Shown: positions 33,730 through 41,916 of the stretch, in pieces
Layout: every line of letters begins with the position of its first letter
How positions within the stretch are numbered: the stretch's first letter is position 1
From: Mycobacterium sp. 4858
Lineage (GTDB): Bacteria; Actinomycetota; Actinomycetes; Mycobacteriales; Mycobacteriaceae
Direction of reading: 5' to 3'
Assembly: GCF_900240975.1 (NCBI RefSeq)
Contig: NZ_LT968776.1
Location: 3,159,092 to 3,223,091 of the forward strand
Length of the DNA: 64,000 bases
The notes under the pieces: generated by a model
The model's input: the letters and a program-made list of their open reading frames with translations, nothing else
Database searches by the model: none
Told to the model about the DNA's origin: nothing
Translations under genes and position numbers: made by a program

Positions 33730-34143
33730 GTGCCGACCGGCAAGGTTAAGTGGTACGACGCCGACAAGGGGTTTGGCTTCCTGTCGCAGGAGGACGGCGA
33801 AGACGTGTACGTCCGCTCGTCGGCGTTGCCCGCTGGGGTCGAGGCGCTCAAAGCGGGCCAGCGTGTGGAGTTCGGCATCGCCTCCGGGCGGCGCGGCCCC
33901 CAGGCGCTGAGCCTCAAGCTGATTGAGCCGCCGCCCAGCCTCACCAAGGCTCAGGGCCGCCGCGAGGTGCCCGCCGAGCACAAGCACAGCCCCGACGAAC
34001 TGCACGGCATGGTCGAGGACATGATCACGCTGCTGGAGGGCGCCGTACAGCCCGAGTTGCGCAAGGGTCGCTATCCGGACCGTAAGACGGCCCGACGGGT
34101 GTCCGAGGTCGTTCGGGCCGTCGCCCGCGAGCTCGACGCCTAG
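33730..34143 (+). CDS. cspB: Cold-shock domain protein CspB (long form)
   Basis: This 137-residue protein has an N-terminal cold-shock domain, GKVKWYDADKGFGFLSQEDG with DVYVRSSALPAG, carrying the RNP1-like GFGFL aromatic cluster for single-stranded nucleic acid. After residue 70 comes a mycobacterial C-terminal extension rich in charged residues (SLTKAQGRREVPAEHKHSPD, then helices to ARELDA). The start is GTG at 33730. It matches Rv0871 in place and length. The upstream frame to 33436 is not coding. Confidence 0.92.
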   Translation: MPTGKVKWYDADKGFGFLSQEDGEDVYVRSSALPAGVEALKAGQRVEFGIASGRRGPQALSLKLIEPPPSLTKAQGRREVPAEHKHSPDELHGMVEDMITLLEGAVQPELRKGRYPDRKTARRVSEVVRAVARELDA

Positions 34144-34214
34144 CTTCTCGCGCACGCCCGGCGGCGACCGTCGGGGACGACCGGCCGTCGCCGGCCTGGG
34201 GCAGAATTGTCCCC

Positions 34215-35219
34215 ATGGCCGCCTACGTCGCCGGAAAAGGTGACTTCAACCGCGACACCAACTACATCACCACCCGGGTCACCGCCGACGGACGCGACGG
34301 GTATCCGGTGGAGCCCGGCCGGTACCGGCTCATCGTCGCCCGCGCTTGCCCGTGGGCGAACCGCGCCATCATCGTCCGCCGCTTGCTCGGCTTGGAAAGC
34401 GCTCTCTCCATTGGGTTTTGCGGACCCACCCACGACGAACGCAGCTGGACGTTCGACCTCGATCTCGGCGGCGTCGACCCCGTGCTGCAAATCCCGCGGC
34501 TACAGGACGCGTACTTCAAGCGCTTCCCCGACTATCCGAAGGGCATCACCGTTCCGGCGATCGTCGACATCCCGTCCGGCGCGGTGGTCACCAACGACTT
34601 CGCACAGATCACGCTGGATTTCTCGACGGAATGGACCGCCTACCACCGCGACGGCGCACCGGAGCTCTACCCCGAGCGGCTGCGCGACGAGATCGACGAG
34701 GTGAACAAGCGCGTCTACACCGAGATCAACAACGGCGTGTACCGATGCGGCTTCGCCGGATCGCAAGAGGCCTACGACGCGGCCTACGACCGGCTGTTCG
34801 CCGCGCTGGATTGGGTGAGCGACCGCCTGACCGGCCAGCGATATCTGGTGGGCGACACCATAACCGAGGCCGACGTGCGGTTGTTCACCACGCTGGCCCG
34901 GTTTGATCCGGTCTATCACGGACATTTCAAGTGCAACCGCAGCAAGCTGAGCGAGCTGCCGGTGTTGTGGGCGTATGCGCGCGACCTGTTCCAGACGCCG
35001 GGGTTCGGTGACACCGTCGACTTCGTCCAGATCAAGCAGCACTATTACATCGTGCACGCCGACATCAACCCCACCGGCATTGTGCCCAAGGGGCCGGACC
35101 TGACGGGCTGGCTGTCTCCGCATGGCCGGGATTCCTTGGGCGGCAGGCCATTCGGCGATGGGACCCCGCCCGGGCCGCCGGTCGAAGGGGAGCGGGTGCC
35201 CGCCGGGCACGGGGCCTGA
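34215..35219 (+). CDS. Glutathionyl-hydroquinone-reductase-like protein (xi-class GST)
   Basis: This 334-residue xi-class glutathione-transferase-fold protein has the catalytic cysteine in ARACPWANR (Cys45), the segment SIGFCGPTHDERSWTFD, IPAIVD-like IPSGAVVTNDFAQITLD, and an all-alpha C-terminal domain with VGDTITEADVRLFTTLARFD. The family reduces S-glutathionyl hydroquinones, but mycobacteria use mycothiol, so the thiol partner here is probably different. TGGGG (34197-34201) and CCCCA (34211-34215) form an inverted repeat touching the ATG. H37Rv as I recall has other genes (Rv0872c-Rv0874c) at this point. Confidence 0.88.
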   Translation: MAAYVAGKGDFNRDTNYITTRVTADGRDGYPVEPGRYRLIVARACPWANRAIIVRRLLGLESALSIGFCGPTHDERSWTFDLDLGGVDPVLQIPRLQDAYFKRFPDYPKGITVPAIVDIPSGAVVTNDFAQITLDFSTEWTAYHRDGAPELYPERLRDEIDEVNKRVYTEINNGVYRCGFAGSQEAYDAAYDRLFAALDWVSDRLTGQRYLVGDTITEADVRLFTTLARFDPVYHGHFKCNRSKLSELPVLWAYARDLFQTPGFGDTVDFVQIKQHYYIVHADINPTGIVPKGPDLTGWLSPHGRDSLGGRPFGDGTPPGPPVEGERVPAGHGA

Positions 35220-35254
35220 TCAACTCGACGCTCGGCGACCAGGGCCGGTCAGGG

Positions 35255-35746
35255 TCACGAATACGTCAGTCGCACTGACCATTCCGCGTGCGGGACATCG
35301 CGCAGTTCGCCGGCTGGGTCCATCACCAGCGTCAGCAACTGCACGACGATCCCGACTACGCGCCCACGGTGTGGGTCGACAGGGGGGACGGTGACCGCGA
35401 ACCGGGTGTTCGGGCGAAAGATGGTGCTGGTGGTGTTGGTCGGGTCCTCGTACACCTGCAAGAGCCGCCACGGCGCCCGGTAGATCGCGTCGGGCACCGA
35501 GAGCTGTACGGGATAGCGCTCGCTGACCTTCAGTTCGCCCTGGGTTTGCGGTGTGTCACAGTCGTCGAGGTTGAGCACGTTGCAGTACAGATAGGGCCCC
35601 ACCCTGGCGAGGTGACCGTGCGAATAGGCGCTGATCTCCGGGCGCTGCGGACCCGATGGGCGCACCAGCAGCCAGGTGCCGACGCCGACGGCCGCACACA
35701 ACACAGTCATCACGCCGGCGAGCAGCACGGCCACACCGCGTTTCAC
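35255..35746 (-). CDS. Exported/membrane-anchored conserved protein (Rv0875c-like)
   Basis: This 163-residue protein starts with GTG: VKRGVAVLLAGVMTVLCAAV, a single N-terminal hydrophobic segment acting as signal anchor or uncleaved signal. The exported part has a cysteine pair (LYCNVLNLDDCDTP), probably a disulfide. It ends with a beta-rich region AEWSVRLTYS. No enzymatic motif is seen. Its start overlaps the stop of the upstream MFS-like gene by 4 bp (GTGA), so the two are coupled. It resembles Rv0875c, whose function is unknown to me. Confidence 0.85.
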   Translation of the reverse strand: MKRGVAVLLAGVMTVLCAAVGVGTWLLVRPSGPQRPEISAYSHGHLARVGPYLYCNVLNLDDCDTPQTQGELKVSERYPVQLSVPDAIYRAPWRLLQVYEDPTNTTSTIFRPNTRFAVTVPPVDPHRGRVVGIVVQLLTLVMDPAGELRDVPHAEWSVRLTYS

Positions 35747-37446
35747 TCGGGCACCACCGCCGGGCTGCCGCGCCGCGCGCCCTCCTGCTCGACCATGACG
35801 GGCCGGTTGCCGCCGAGCCCGGGGATCAGCGAATTCCCTTGAAAGCTGACGAGTGTCTGCGCCAACCCGAGGATGAGCAGCGCCGTGACGACGGTGAAGC
35901 CGATCCACAGCTCGGTGTAGACCAAGACGCCCACCGCGCCACCCAGCACCCAGGCCAGCTGCAGGGTCGACTCCGAACGCCCGAATCCCGAGGCCCGCGA
36001 TTCCTCGGGCAAGTCGTTCTGCAACGAGGCGTCCAGCGAGGCCTTTGCGATCGCGCTGGAGCCCGACGTGACCAGGGTGGCGAGTACGGCCGCCGCCAGG
36101 GTGCCCGCCCCCGAGGCAGCCAGCGCGACCGCCGAGACCGCGAGCGTGCAGCGCACCACCAACACGGCCGGCCGGCCCAGTTGCAGGCGCGCGGCCGCGA
36201 AGTTACCGGCGAAATTACCGATGCCGGCCGCCGCGCCGATCATCCCGAGCATGCCCAGCTGGACCCAGCCGTTGGCCTGGTGCGCCTTGGCGACAAACGC
36301 CGGGTACAAGAACAGGAAGCCGACCATGACCTTGATGGTGCAGTTGCCCCACAATGACGTAATGATGTTGCGGCCCAGCGGTTGTCGCAGCGTCCCGCCG
36401 ACCTTTTTGACCTCGTCGGGCCAGCGTCGCCGTTGCGGCTCGCTGTCCTGGCGGTAGCTCAGGGTGGCTGGCACCTCGCCCGCCGTCACCTCGACCCAGC
36501 GCGGGATCCGCATGGACAGCAAGGCGCCCGTGACGGTGACCGCGATGACGACGAACAGCGCGCCGGGCAACTTGAACAGGTGAGTGCAGGCGAACTCGAC
36601 GCCGGCCGCGACGGCACCGCCGGCGATGGTGCCGCCGAGGAGGCCGAAGACGGTCAGCCGGGAGTTCACCCGCACCAGGTCGATCGTCGGCGGCATGACC
36701 CGCGGGGTCACCGCGCTGCGCAGCACGCTGAACGATTTGGAGAACACCATCATGGCCAGCGCGCAAGGGTAGAGCACCCACGACGGGTAGCTGCCGGTGG
36801 CACCGTCGTAGTTCATGATCAGCACCAGCGCCAACGCGGTGCGCAGGGCGAACGACGCGGCGAGTGCGACGCGCCGGCCGTGCTGCAGCCGGTCCAGCGC
36901 CGGGCCGATGAGCGGCGCGATGACCGCGAACGGCGCGATGGTGATCAGCAGATACAACGCGACCCGGCCCTTGCTCTCCCCGGTGGCCGCCGCGAAGAAC
37001 AGCGTGTTTGCCAGCGCCACCGCCATCGCGGCGTCCACCGCGAAGTTGGCCACCACCGGCCACGTCAACGCGGTCAGACCGGACTTGTCGGCGCCGTCGG
37101 CGGTGGCGGCGCGTTGCACCATCCAGTACATCCGCGAACCCATCTCACGGCTGCGCAGCGCGGCGGCGCGCGTGACGGTGATCCGCTCACCGGTCGGCGT
37201 ACCGCGCGGCGGTGTGCTGTCGCGGCGCTCCGGCTCAGGCTGCTCGCCGATGGGCGGCAGGTAGCGATTGGCGCTCGGCATCGGCGGTGGCCGGCGTGGT
37301 CGGCGGTGATCGCCCTCATCGGCGGGGTAGTTGGCCGTGCCCGGATGCTGGTGGGCGGCCCCGTTGCGAGGCCGACGACCCGGATTCGAGGCCACGCGGC
37401 CCTGATCGTCACGCCGCCGTCCAGACACGTCCTGATTCTCCCTCAT
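35743..37446 (-). CDS. MFS-like membrane protein with long polar N-terminus (Rv0876c-like)
   Basis: This 567-residue protein has a Pro/Arg-rich cytosolic N-terminus of about 120 residues (HRRPRRPPPMPSANRYLPP), then about 12 membrane segments beginning VVANFAVDAAMAVALANTLFF. Motif-A-like loops are GPALDRLQHGRRVALAASF and AARLQLGRPAVLVVRC. ATG at 37446 is chosen over the upstream frame. It is coupled to the exported protein downstream (4-bp overlap), suggesting a transporter with an extracytoplasmic helper. The substrate is unknown; it corresponds to Rv0876c. Confidence 0.85.
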   Translation of the reverse strand: MRENQDVSGRRRDDQGRVASNPGRRPRNGAAHQHPGTANYPADEGDHRRPRRPPPMPSANRYLPPIGEQPEPERRDSTPPRGTPTGERITVTRAAALRSREMGSRMYWMVQRAATADGADKSGLTALTWPVVANFAVDAAMAVALANTLFFAAATGESKGRVALYLLITIAPFAVIAPLIGPALDRLQHGRRVALAASFALRTALALVLIMNYDGATGSYPSWVLYPCALAMMVFSKSFSVLRSAVTPRVMPPTIDLVRVNSRLTVFGLLGGTIAGGAVAAGVEFACTHLFKLPGALFVVIAVTVTGALLSMRIPRWVEVTAGEVPATLSYRQDSEPQRRRWPDEVKKVGGTLRQPLGRNIITSLWGNCTIKVMVGFLFLYPAFVAKAHQANGWVQLGMLGMIGAAAGIGNFAGNFAAARLQLGRPAVLVVRCTLAVSAVALAASGAGTLAAAVLATLVTSGSSAIAKASLDASLQNDLPEESRASGFGRSESTLQLAWVLGGAVGVLVYTELWIGFTVVTALLILGLAQTLVSFQGNSLIPGLGGNRPVMVEQEGARRGSPAVVPE

Positions 37447-37525
37447 GCCGACGACATGCGTCTGCAGGTAACGGGGCGTGGCTCGCCAACCTAGTATTGG
37501 AAACGCAATGCAGGAAGGGGACAGC

Positions 37526-38518
37526 GTGACGGGGCCCATCGAGGAATCCGCCGTGGCGACCGTGGCCGAGTGGCCCGAGGGGTTGGCGGCCGTGCTTACG
37601 GGCGCGGTGGACCAGGCCAGGGCTGCGGCCGTGGAGTTCAGCGGGGCCGACGCCGTCGGCGACTACCTGGGCGTCAGCTACGAGGACCCCGCCGCGGCCA
37701 CCCACCGGTTTCTTGCGCATCTGCACGGCTATCAGGGCTGGCAGTGGGCCGTCGTCGTCGCCGCCCACCCCGGTGCCGACCACGCCACCGTGAGCGAAGT
37801 GGTGCTGATTCCCGGACCGACCGCGTTGCTGGCCCCGCAGTGGGTGCCCTGGGACCAGCGGGTGCGCCCGGGAGACCTGAGCCCCGGGGACCTGCTGGCC
37901 CCGGTGGCCGACGACCCGCGGTTGGTCCCCGGCTACACCGCCAGCGGCGACCCCCAGGTCGACGAGACCGCCGCCGAGATCGGGCTGGGACGGCGCTGGG
38001 TGATGAGCGGCTGGGGCCGTGCCGAGGCGGCCGAGCGGTGGCACACGGGCGACCACGGGCCCGACTCGCCGATGGCCCGCTCCACGAAGCGGGTGTGCCG
38101 CGACTGTGGATTCTTCCTGCCGCTGGCGGGCTCGCTCGGCGCGATGTTCGGGGTCTGCGGCAACGAACTGTCGGCTGACGGGCAGGTGGTCGACAAGCAG
38201 TACGGTTGCGGCGCGCATTCGGACACCCCGGCTCCGGCGGGGACGGGTTCGCCCATGTACGAGCCGTACGACGACGGTGTGCTCGACGTCGTGGAGGCGC
38301 CGCCCGAGGCGGCCGAGCCGGCCGAGACGCTCGATTCCTCCGAGACGCCCGAGATTCCCGAGTCAGCCGAATCGCAGATGCCCGAGACCGAACCGGACAG
38401 CGGTCCGGAGGTCGAACCGGAGTTGTCGGCATCCGCGCCCGAGACCTCGGTGGCCCACGCCGACACGACGGAGTCCGATGCCCCCGAGGGCGGGCCGGTG
38501 CAGCCCGAGGTGGATTAG
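37526..38518 (+). CDS. DUF3027 family protein (Rv0877-like)
   Basis: This 330-residue protein has a conserved core of about 240 residues: GYQGWQWAVVVAAHPGADHATVSEVVL, LAPQWVPWDQRVRPGDLSPGDLL, and a zinc-finger-like CRDCGFFLPLAGSLGAMFGVC then YGCGAHSD. The acidic C-terminal tail of about 90 residues is rich in Glu, Pro and Ser and probably disordered. GTG at 37526 is preceded by GGAAGGGG at ideal spacing; ATG at 37508 is an alternative. Its function is unknown. The stop overlaps that of the convergent SRPBCC gene. Confidence 0.83.
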   Translation: MTGPIEESAVATVAEWPEGLAAVLTGAVDQARAAAVEFSGADAVGDYLGVSYEDPAAATHRFLAHLHGYQGWQWAVVVAAHPGADHATVSEVVLIPGPTALLAPQWVPWDQRVRPGDLSPGDLLAPVADDPRLVPGYTASGDPQVDETAAEIGLGRRWVMSGWGRAEAAERWHTGDHGPDSPMARSTKRVCRDCGFFLPLAGSLGAMFGVCGNELSADGQVVDKQYGCGAHSDTPAPAGTGSPMYEPYDDGVLDVVEAPPEAAEPAETLDSSETPEIPESAESQMPETEPDSGPEVEPELSASAPETSVAHADTTESDAPEGGPVQPEVD

Positions 38519-38970
38519 CTCTTTTCGGCCGCGGCCTTGATCCTGGCCAACGAGGCGTTCATGCCCTCGAGCAACTCGCGCTCGAAGTTGGTGGTCCCAC
38601 CGAACAGTCCATTGACCGACAGGTTCGAGAACGCGGTCACGCCGTTCTCCGCGTGACGGCTCTCGATCACCCGGGTGCCCCCGTCGATGGGTTGCAGCTC
38701 GTAGCTCCAGATCGTGTGGTTGGTGTCGACGCGAAACGCCAGCTTGGTCTCGGGAATGACCTCGACGACCGTGCACGTGGTGGGCCAGAACATCCGGTTG
38801 CGGCGATTGATGTTGAGGCTGCGCATGCCCTGGCGCAGCGGGCCGAAGGTCTTCATCCAACGGCACTGGGGGCTCCACTGCGGCATCCGCCGAAGATCCG
38901 AGACCAACCCCCAAACGGTGGAAACCGGTGCGTCAATATCGATTTGCGCTTGCAGTAGCGGAGCTACCAT
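38515..38970 (-). CDS. SRPBCC family protein
   Basis: This 151-residue START-like protein begins MVAPLLQAQIDIDAPVSTVW, followed by LVSDLRRMPQWSPQCRWMKT and INRRNRMFWPTTCTVVEVIP. The C-terminal helix FERELLEGMNASLARIKAAA closes the cavity. It is the fourth SRPBCC protein of the window and is more distant from the tandem pair at 9705-10660. GGGAGG lies 6 bp upstream of the ATG. In H37Rv this place holds a PPE gene (Rv0878c) as I recall, so the locus differs. The ligand is unknown. Confidence 0.87.
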   Translation of the reverse strand: MVAPLLQAQIDIDAPVSTVWGLVSDLRRMPQWSPQCRWMKTFGPLRQGMRSLNINRRNRMFWPTTCTVVEVIPETKLAFRVDTNHTIWSYELQPIDGGTRVIESRHAENGVTAFSNLSVNGLFGGTTNFERELLEGMNASLARIKAAAEKS

Positions 38971-38998
38971 CGATCCTCCCGGGTTATAGGTGCGAGAA

Positions 38999-39274
38999 CT
39001 AGCCGTGGTCGAGATAGTTGTCGAGTCCGGTCTGCGCGCCGCGATCGCCGCGGCGCGCCCCCGCGAGCTGTAACACGAAGATGCTCGTGCCCAGCACGCC
39101 CACCCCGAGCCCGGCCAGCGTCAGCGGACGCCAACTCTGCAGCGCCGGGACAAGAAATGCGGCGGCCGTCGCGACCAGCCAGCCGAGCGCGCCGAGGCCG
39201 ATGAAGGGCCACGCGTTGAGCAGTGCGGGTGGCAGGGGCGGCGCCTCGCGGTTCTCGCCGGATTCCTCGGACAT
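38999..39274 (-). CDS. Small membrane protein, DUF2530 (Rv0879c-like)
   Basis: This 91-residue protein has two hydrophobic segments, ALLNAWPFIGLGALGWLVATAAAF and PLTLAGLGVGVLGTSIFVLQ, separated by a short loop, and a charged tail ending LDNYLDHG. ATG at 39274 gives the same length as I recall for Rv0879c; the frame continues 18 codons upstream without support. Its function is unknown. It is transcribed toward the SRPBCC gene and away from the MarR operon. Confidence 0.85.
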   Translation of the reverse strand: MSEESGENREAPPLPPALLNAWPFIGLGALGWLVATAAAFLVPALQSWRPLTLAGLGVGVLGTSIFVLQLAGARRGDRGAQTGLDNYLDHG

Positions 39275-39461
39275 CGCGATTAACATAGCCCCCGCCGGTG
39301 CGGGCCGTCCTTCCACCCGCCCGGGCACAAGGTCGCCGAAATGCCTGGGCAGCGCGGGTTACCCGGCCACGCAAGCGGTTCGGCGAACGTCGGCCCACGT
39401 GGTCTTGAGGACCAAAGCCCGTCGTTCACCGGTTCGTATCCCGATTTCCTGAGGTTCCGTG

Positions 39462-39467
39462 TAACCT
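39462..39467 (+). promoter_or_regulatory. -10 box for the MarR operon (probably leaderless)
   Basis: TAACCT ends 6 bp before the ATG at 39474 with no ribosome-binding site between. Confidence 0.45.
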
Positions 39468-39473
39468 CGCGCC

Positions 39474-39905
39474 ATGCCTGACAGCGATGCGCGGCTGGCG
39501 AGCGACCTGTCGCTGGCGGTCATGCGGCTGGCCCGCCAACTCCGGTTCCGAAACCCGTCGTCGCCGGTGTCGTTGTCGCAGCTGTCGGCGCTGGCGATGC
39601 TGGCCAACGAGGGCCCGATGACGCCCGGCGCGCTGGCTATCCGCGAGCGGGTCCGTCCGCCATCGATGACCCGGGTGATCGCGTCGCTGGCCGACATGGG
39701 CCTGGTGGACCGCGCCCCCCATCCCGTCGACGGCCGCCAGGTGCTGGTCTCGGTTTCCCAGTCCGGCGCCGAGCTGGTCAAGGCGACCCGACGGGCCCGT
39801 CAGGAGTGGCTGGCCAAACGGCTGGCGTCGCTGGACGACGAGCAGCGTGACACCCTGCGCCACGCGGCTGACCTGATGTTGGCCCTGGTCGACGAAAGCC
39901 CGTGA
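39474..39905 (+). CDS. MarR family transcriptional regulator (Rv0880-like)
   Basis: This 143-residue winged-helix regulator has a dimerising N-terminal helix (DLSLAVMRLARQLRFRNP) and a recognition region (LSALAMLANEGPMTPGALAIRERVRPPSMTRVIASLADMGLV). The wing is DRAPHPVDGRQVLVSVSQSG, and the C-terminal helix is DTLRHAADLMLALVDES. It corresponds to Rv0880. The downstream RNA methyltransferase and membrane protein follow with 4-bp overlaps, so the regulator heads an operon. The effector is unknown. Confidence 0.92.
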   Translation: MPDSDARLASDLSLAVMRLARQLRFRNPSSPVSLSQLSALAMLANEGPMTPGALAIRERVRPPSMTRVIASLADMGLVDRAPHPVDGRQVLVSVSQSGAELVKATRRARQEWLAKRLASLDDEQRDTLRHAADLMLALVDESP

Positions 39906-40735
39906 GCGATGGAATCGATGGCCTCAACGTCCAGGATCTCGACGACCCCGACGACCCGCGGCTCGACGACTTCCGCGACCTGAACAGCGTCGATCGCCGT
40001 CCCGATCTGCCGTCCGGCAAAGGCCTGGTGATTGCCGAGGGGGTGCTGGTCGTCCAGCGCATGCTCGCCTCCAGGTTCACCCCGCACGCGCTGCTGGGGA
40101 CCGAGCGCCGGCTCGCCGAGCTCGCCGACGACCTGGCGGGCAATGCCGTGCCGTTCTACTGCACCTCCGCCGACGTCATGGCGCAGGTGGTGGGCTTCCA
40201 CCTCAATCGTGGGGTGCTGGCGGCCGCCCGCCGGGTGCCGGAACCCGGCGTGGCCGAACTGGTCGCGCGCGCCCGGACCGTCGCGGTGCTCGAGGGCGTC
40301 AACGACCACGAGAACCTGGGCGCGATCTTCCGCAACGCCGCCGGGCTGGGCGTCGACGCGGTGGTGTTCGGCAGCGGCTGCGCCGACCCGCTCTACCGCC
40401 GCGCGGTCCGGGTGTCCATGGGGCACGCCTTGCTCGTCCCGTACGCGCGAGCGATGGACTGGCCCGCCGAACTGACGATGTTGAAAGAGAACGGATTTCG
40501 GTTGCTGGCGATGACACCGCACAGCGACGCCCGCACCCTGGCGGAGGCCATGGCGGCCGCGCGCGACGAACGCGTCGCGGTGATCGTGGGTGCCGAGGGG
40601 CCGGGCCTGACGCCGGCGACCCTGCGGAGAAGCGATGTGCGCGTGCGCATCCCGATGTCGCGCGGGACGGACTCCCTCAACGTGGCCACCGCGGCCGCCT
40701 TGGCGTTCTACGAACGGGTTAGGCTCGGCGGGTGA
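39902..40735 (+). CDS. SpoU/TrmH-type RNA 2'-O-methyltransferase (Rv0881-like)
   Basis: This 277-residue SPOUT-class enzyme has motif 1 in VAVLEGVNDHENLGAIFRNAAGLGVDAVVFG, motif 2 in RVAVIVGAEGPGLTPATL, and motif 3 in VRIPMSRGTDSLNVATAAALAFYE. The trefoil-knot residues are intact, so it should transfer a methyl group from SAM to a ribose 2'-OH of rRNA or tRNA. An N-terminal substrate-binding domain (1-110) is present. The GTG start overlaps the MarR stop by 4 bp and the stop overlaps the next start by 4 bp. The target nucleotide is not known from sequence. Confidence 0.92.
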   Translation: MSDGIDGLNVQDLDDPDDPRLDDFRDLNSVDRRPDLPSGKGLVIAEGVLVVQRMLASRFTPHALLGTERRLAELADDLAGNAVPFYCTSADVMAQVVGFHLNRGVLAAARRVPEPGVAELVARARTVAVLEGVNDHENLGAIFRNAAGLGVDAVVFGSGCADPLYRRAVRVSMGHALLVPYARAMDWPAELTMLKENGFRLLAMTPHSDARTLAEAMAAARDERVAVIVGAEGPGLTPATLRRSDVRVRIPMSRGTDSLNVATAAALAFYERVRLGG

Positions 40736-41004
40736 CCAACGATTCCGCGCCCTGGGCAACGGGTTTGACGGTCGCCGGCTTCGTCGCCGCCGTGACCGGC
40801 GCCGCCATCGTGGTGCTGAGTCTGGGCCTCATCCGGGTGCATCCGCTGCTTGCGGTCGGGCTCAACGTCGTCGCGGCCGGCGGGCTGGCGCCGACGCTGT
40901 GGGGTTGGCGGCACAAGCCGGTGCTGCGCTGGTTCCTGCTGGGCGCGGGGATCGGTGTCACGGGAGCGTGGCTGACGTTGCTCGCCCTGACGGTGGCGGG
41001 TTAG
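40732..41004 (+). CDS. Small membrane protein, DUF2537 (Rv0882-like)
   Basis: This 90-residue protein has three hydrophobic stretches: GLTVAGFVAAVTGAAIVVLSLGL, HPLLAVGLNVVAAGGLAPTLWGW and WFLLGAGIGVTGAWLTLLALTV. The short loops carry basic residues (RHKPVLR). The start overlaps the methyltransferase stop by 4 bp. It corresponds to Rv0882; its function is unknown. It converges with sepH. Confidence 0.87.
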   Translation: MTNDSAPWATGLTVAGFVAAVTGAAIVVLSLGLIRVHPLLAVGLNVVAAGGLAPTLWGWRHKPVLRWFLLGAGIGVTGAWLTLLALTVAG

Positions 41005-41027
41005 CCGGTACGGGGGCGGCGGGTCGC

Positions 41028-41798
41028 CTAGCGCTGCCCGCCAGAGCGAACCCCGAGCAGCACATCCTCCCAAGCCGGAATGACGGGCTTACCGCGTCGA
41101 GTATGTACCGGGGGCTCCTGGGGCGCGGGCTCCTCTTGCGGAGCGGCGGCGGGCTTCGCCGGCTCCTCGAAGTCGACGTGGGCGACCCGCGCGAGCGGGC
41201 GCAGCGGACGGTCGAAGTTCGGGTCGACCAACTCCTTGGCCGCGTCGTCGATGGCGGTGACTGTGCCGCCGTGGGCGCCGGGGGCGAAGCAGAAGTGCGC
41301 GATGTTGTCCGACCGGCCGGCCTTCCAGGCCAGCTGCACGGTCCAGCGGCTGTCTTCGTTGCGCCAGGCGTCCCAGCTGAGCCGGTCCGGTTCCAGGCCG
41401 CGCGTCACCAGGGCGGCGCTCACGGTCTCCAGCAGGGTGAGCACCGCGGGGCCGTCGGCGAGCACCGGGTGCGCGGCGGTTGCCAACTCAGCGGCCCGAG
41501 CGCGTTCCAGCAGCACCGGGTGCGCGAATCGGCGGACCCGCGAAACGTCGGAGCCCGACGCCGCGGCGACTTGTTCGACGGACGCGCCGGCGCGGATCTT
41601 GGCCTGAATCTCTCTGGGGCTCAGCATGTTGGTGACCTGAATGTCGAGCTGCGGTTGCTCCGGCGGCGCGATGTCGCCGCGCACGGCTGCCTTCAGTTGA
41701 TCGTCGACCGCGAGCTTGAAGGGCTCGGCGGGATCGCCGGCCTCGCAGATGATGTGTTTGCCGCCGGCATCGACCCCAACCATTTTGAGTTCCCGCAT
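41028..41798 (-). CDS. sepH: Cell-division protein SepH (DUF3071)
   Basis: This 256-residue protein has the SepH N-terminal domain. It begins MRELKMVGVDAGGKHIICEA and contains a predicted helix-turn-helix (MLSPREIQAKIRAGASVEQVAAASG, then DVSRVRRFAHPVLLERARAA). The C-terminus is low-complexity (PAAAPQEEPAPQEPP) and ends in a conserved IPAWEDVLLG. Actinobacterial SepH binds FtsZ and stimulates filament assembly. AGGAG precedes the ATG at 41798. It corresponds to Rv0883c and lies between the MarR operon and serC. Confidence 0.9.
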   Translation of the reverse strand: MRELKMVGVDAGGKHIICEAGDPAEPFKLAVDDQLKAAVRGDIAPPEQPQLDIQVTNMLSPREIQAKIRAGASVEQVAAASGSDVSRVRRFAHPVLLERARAAELATAAHPVLADGPAVLTLLETVSAALVTRGLEPDRLSWDAWRNEDSRWTVQLAWKAGRSDNIAHFCFAPGAHGGTVTAIDDAAKELVDPNFDRPLRPLARVAHVDFEEPAKPAAAPQEEPAPQEPPVHTRRGKPVIPAWEDVLLGVRSGGQR

Positions 41799-41916
41799 GG
41801 TTTCTCCTCGCAGGCTCCGTGCAGGTCGACGGACCCGTCTTTTGCGCACTCTAGTGCAGCTGACGCCCGCAACCTGTGCTGACACGCTGGGCGGTTGCGC
41901 GTGGATTGCGTGGGGG

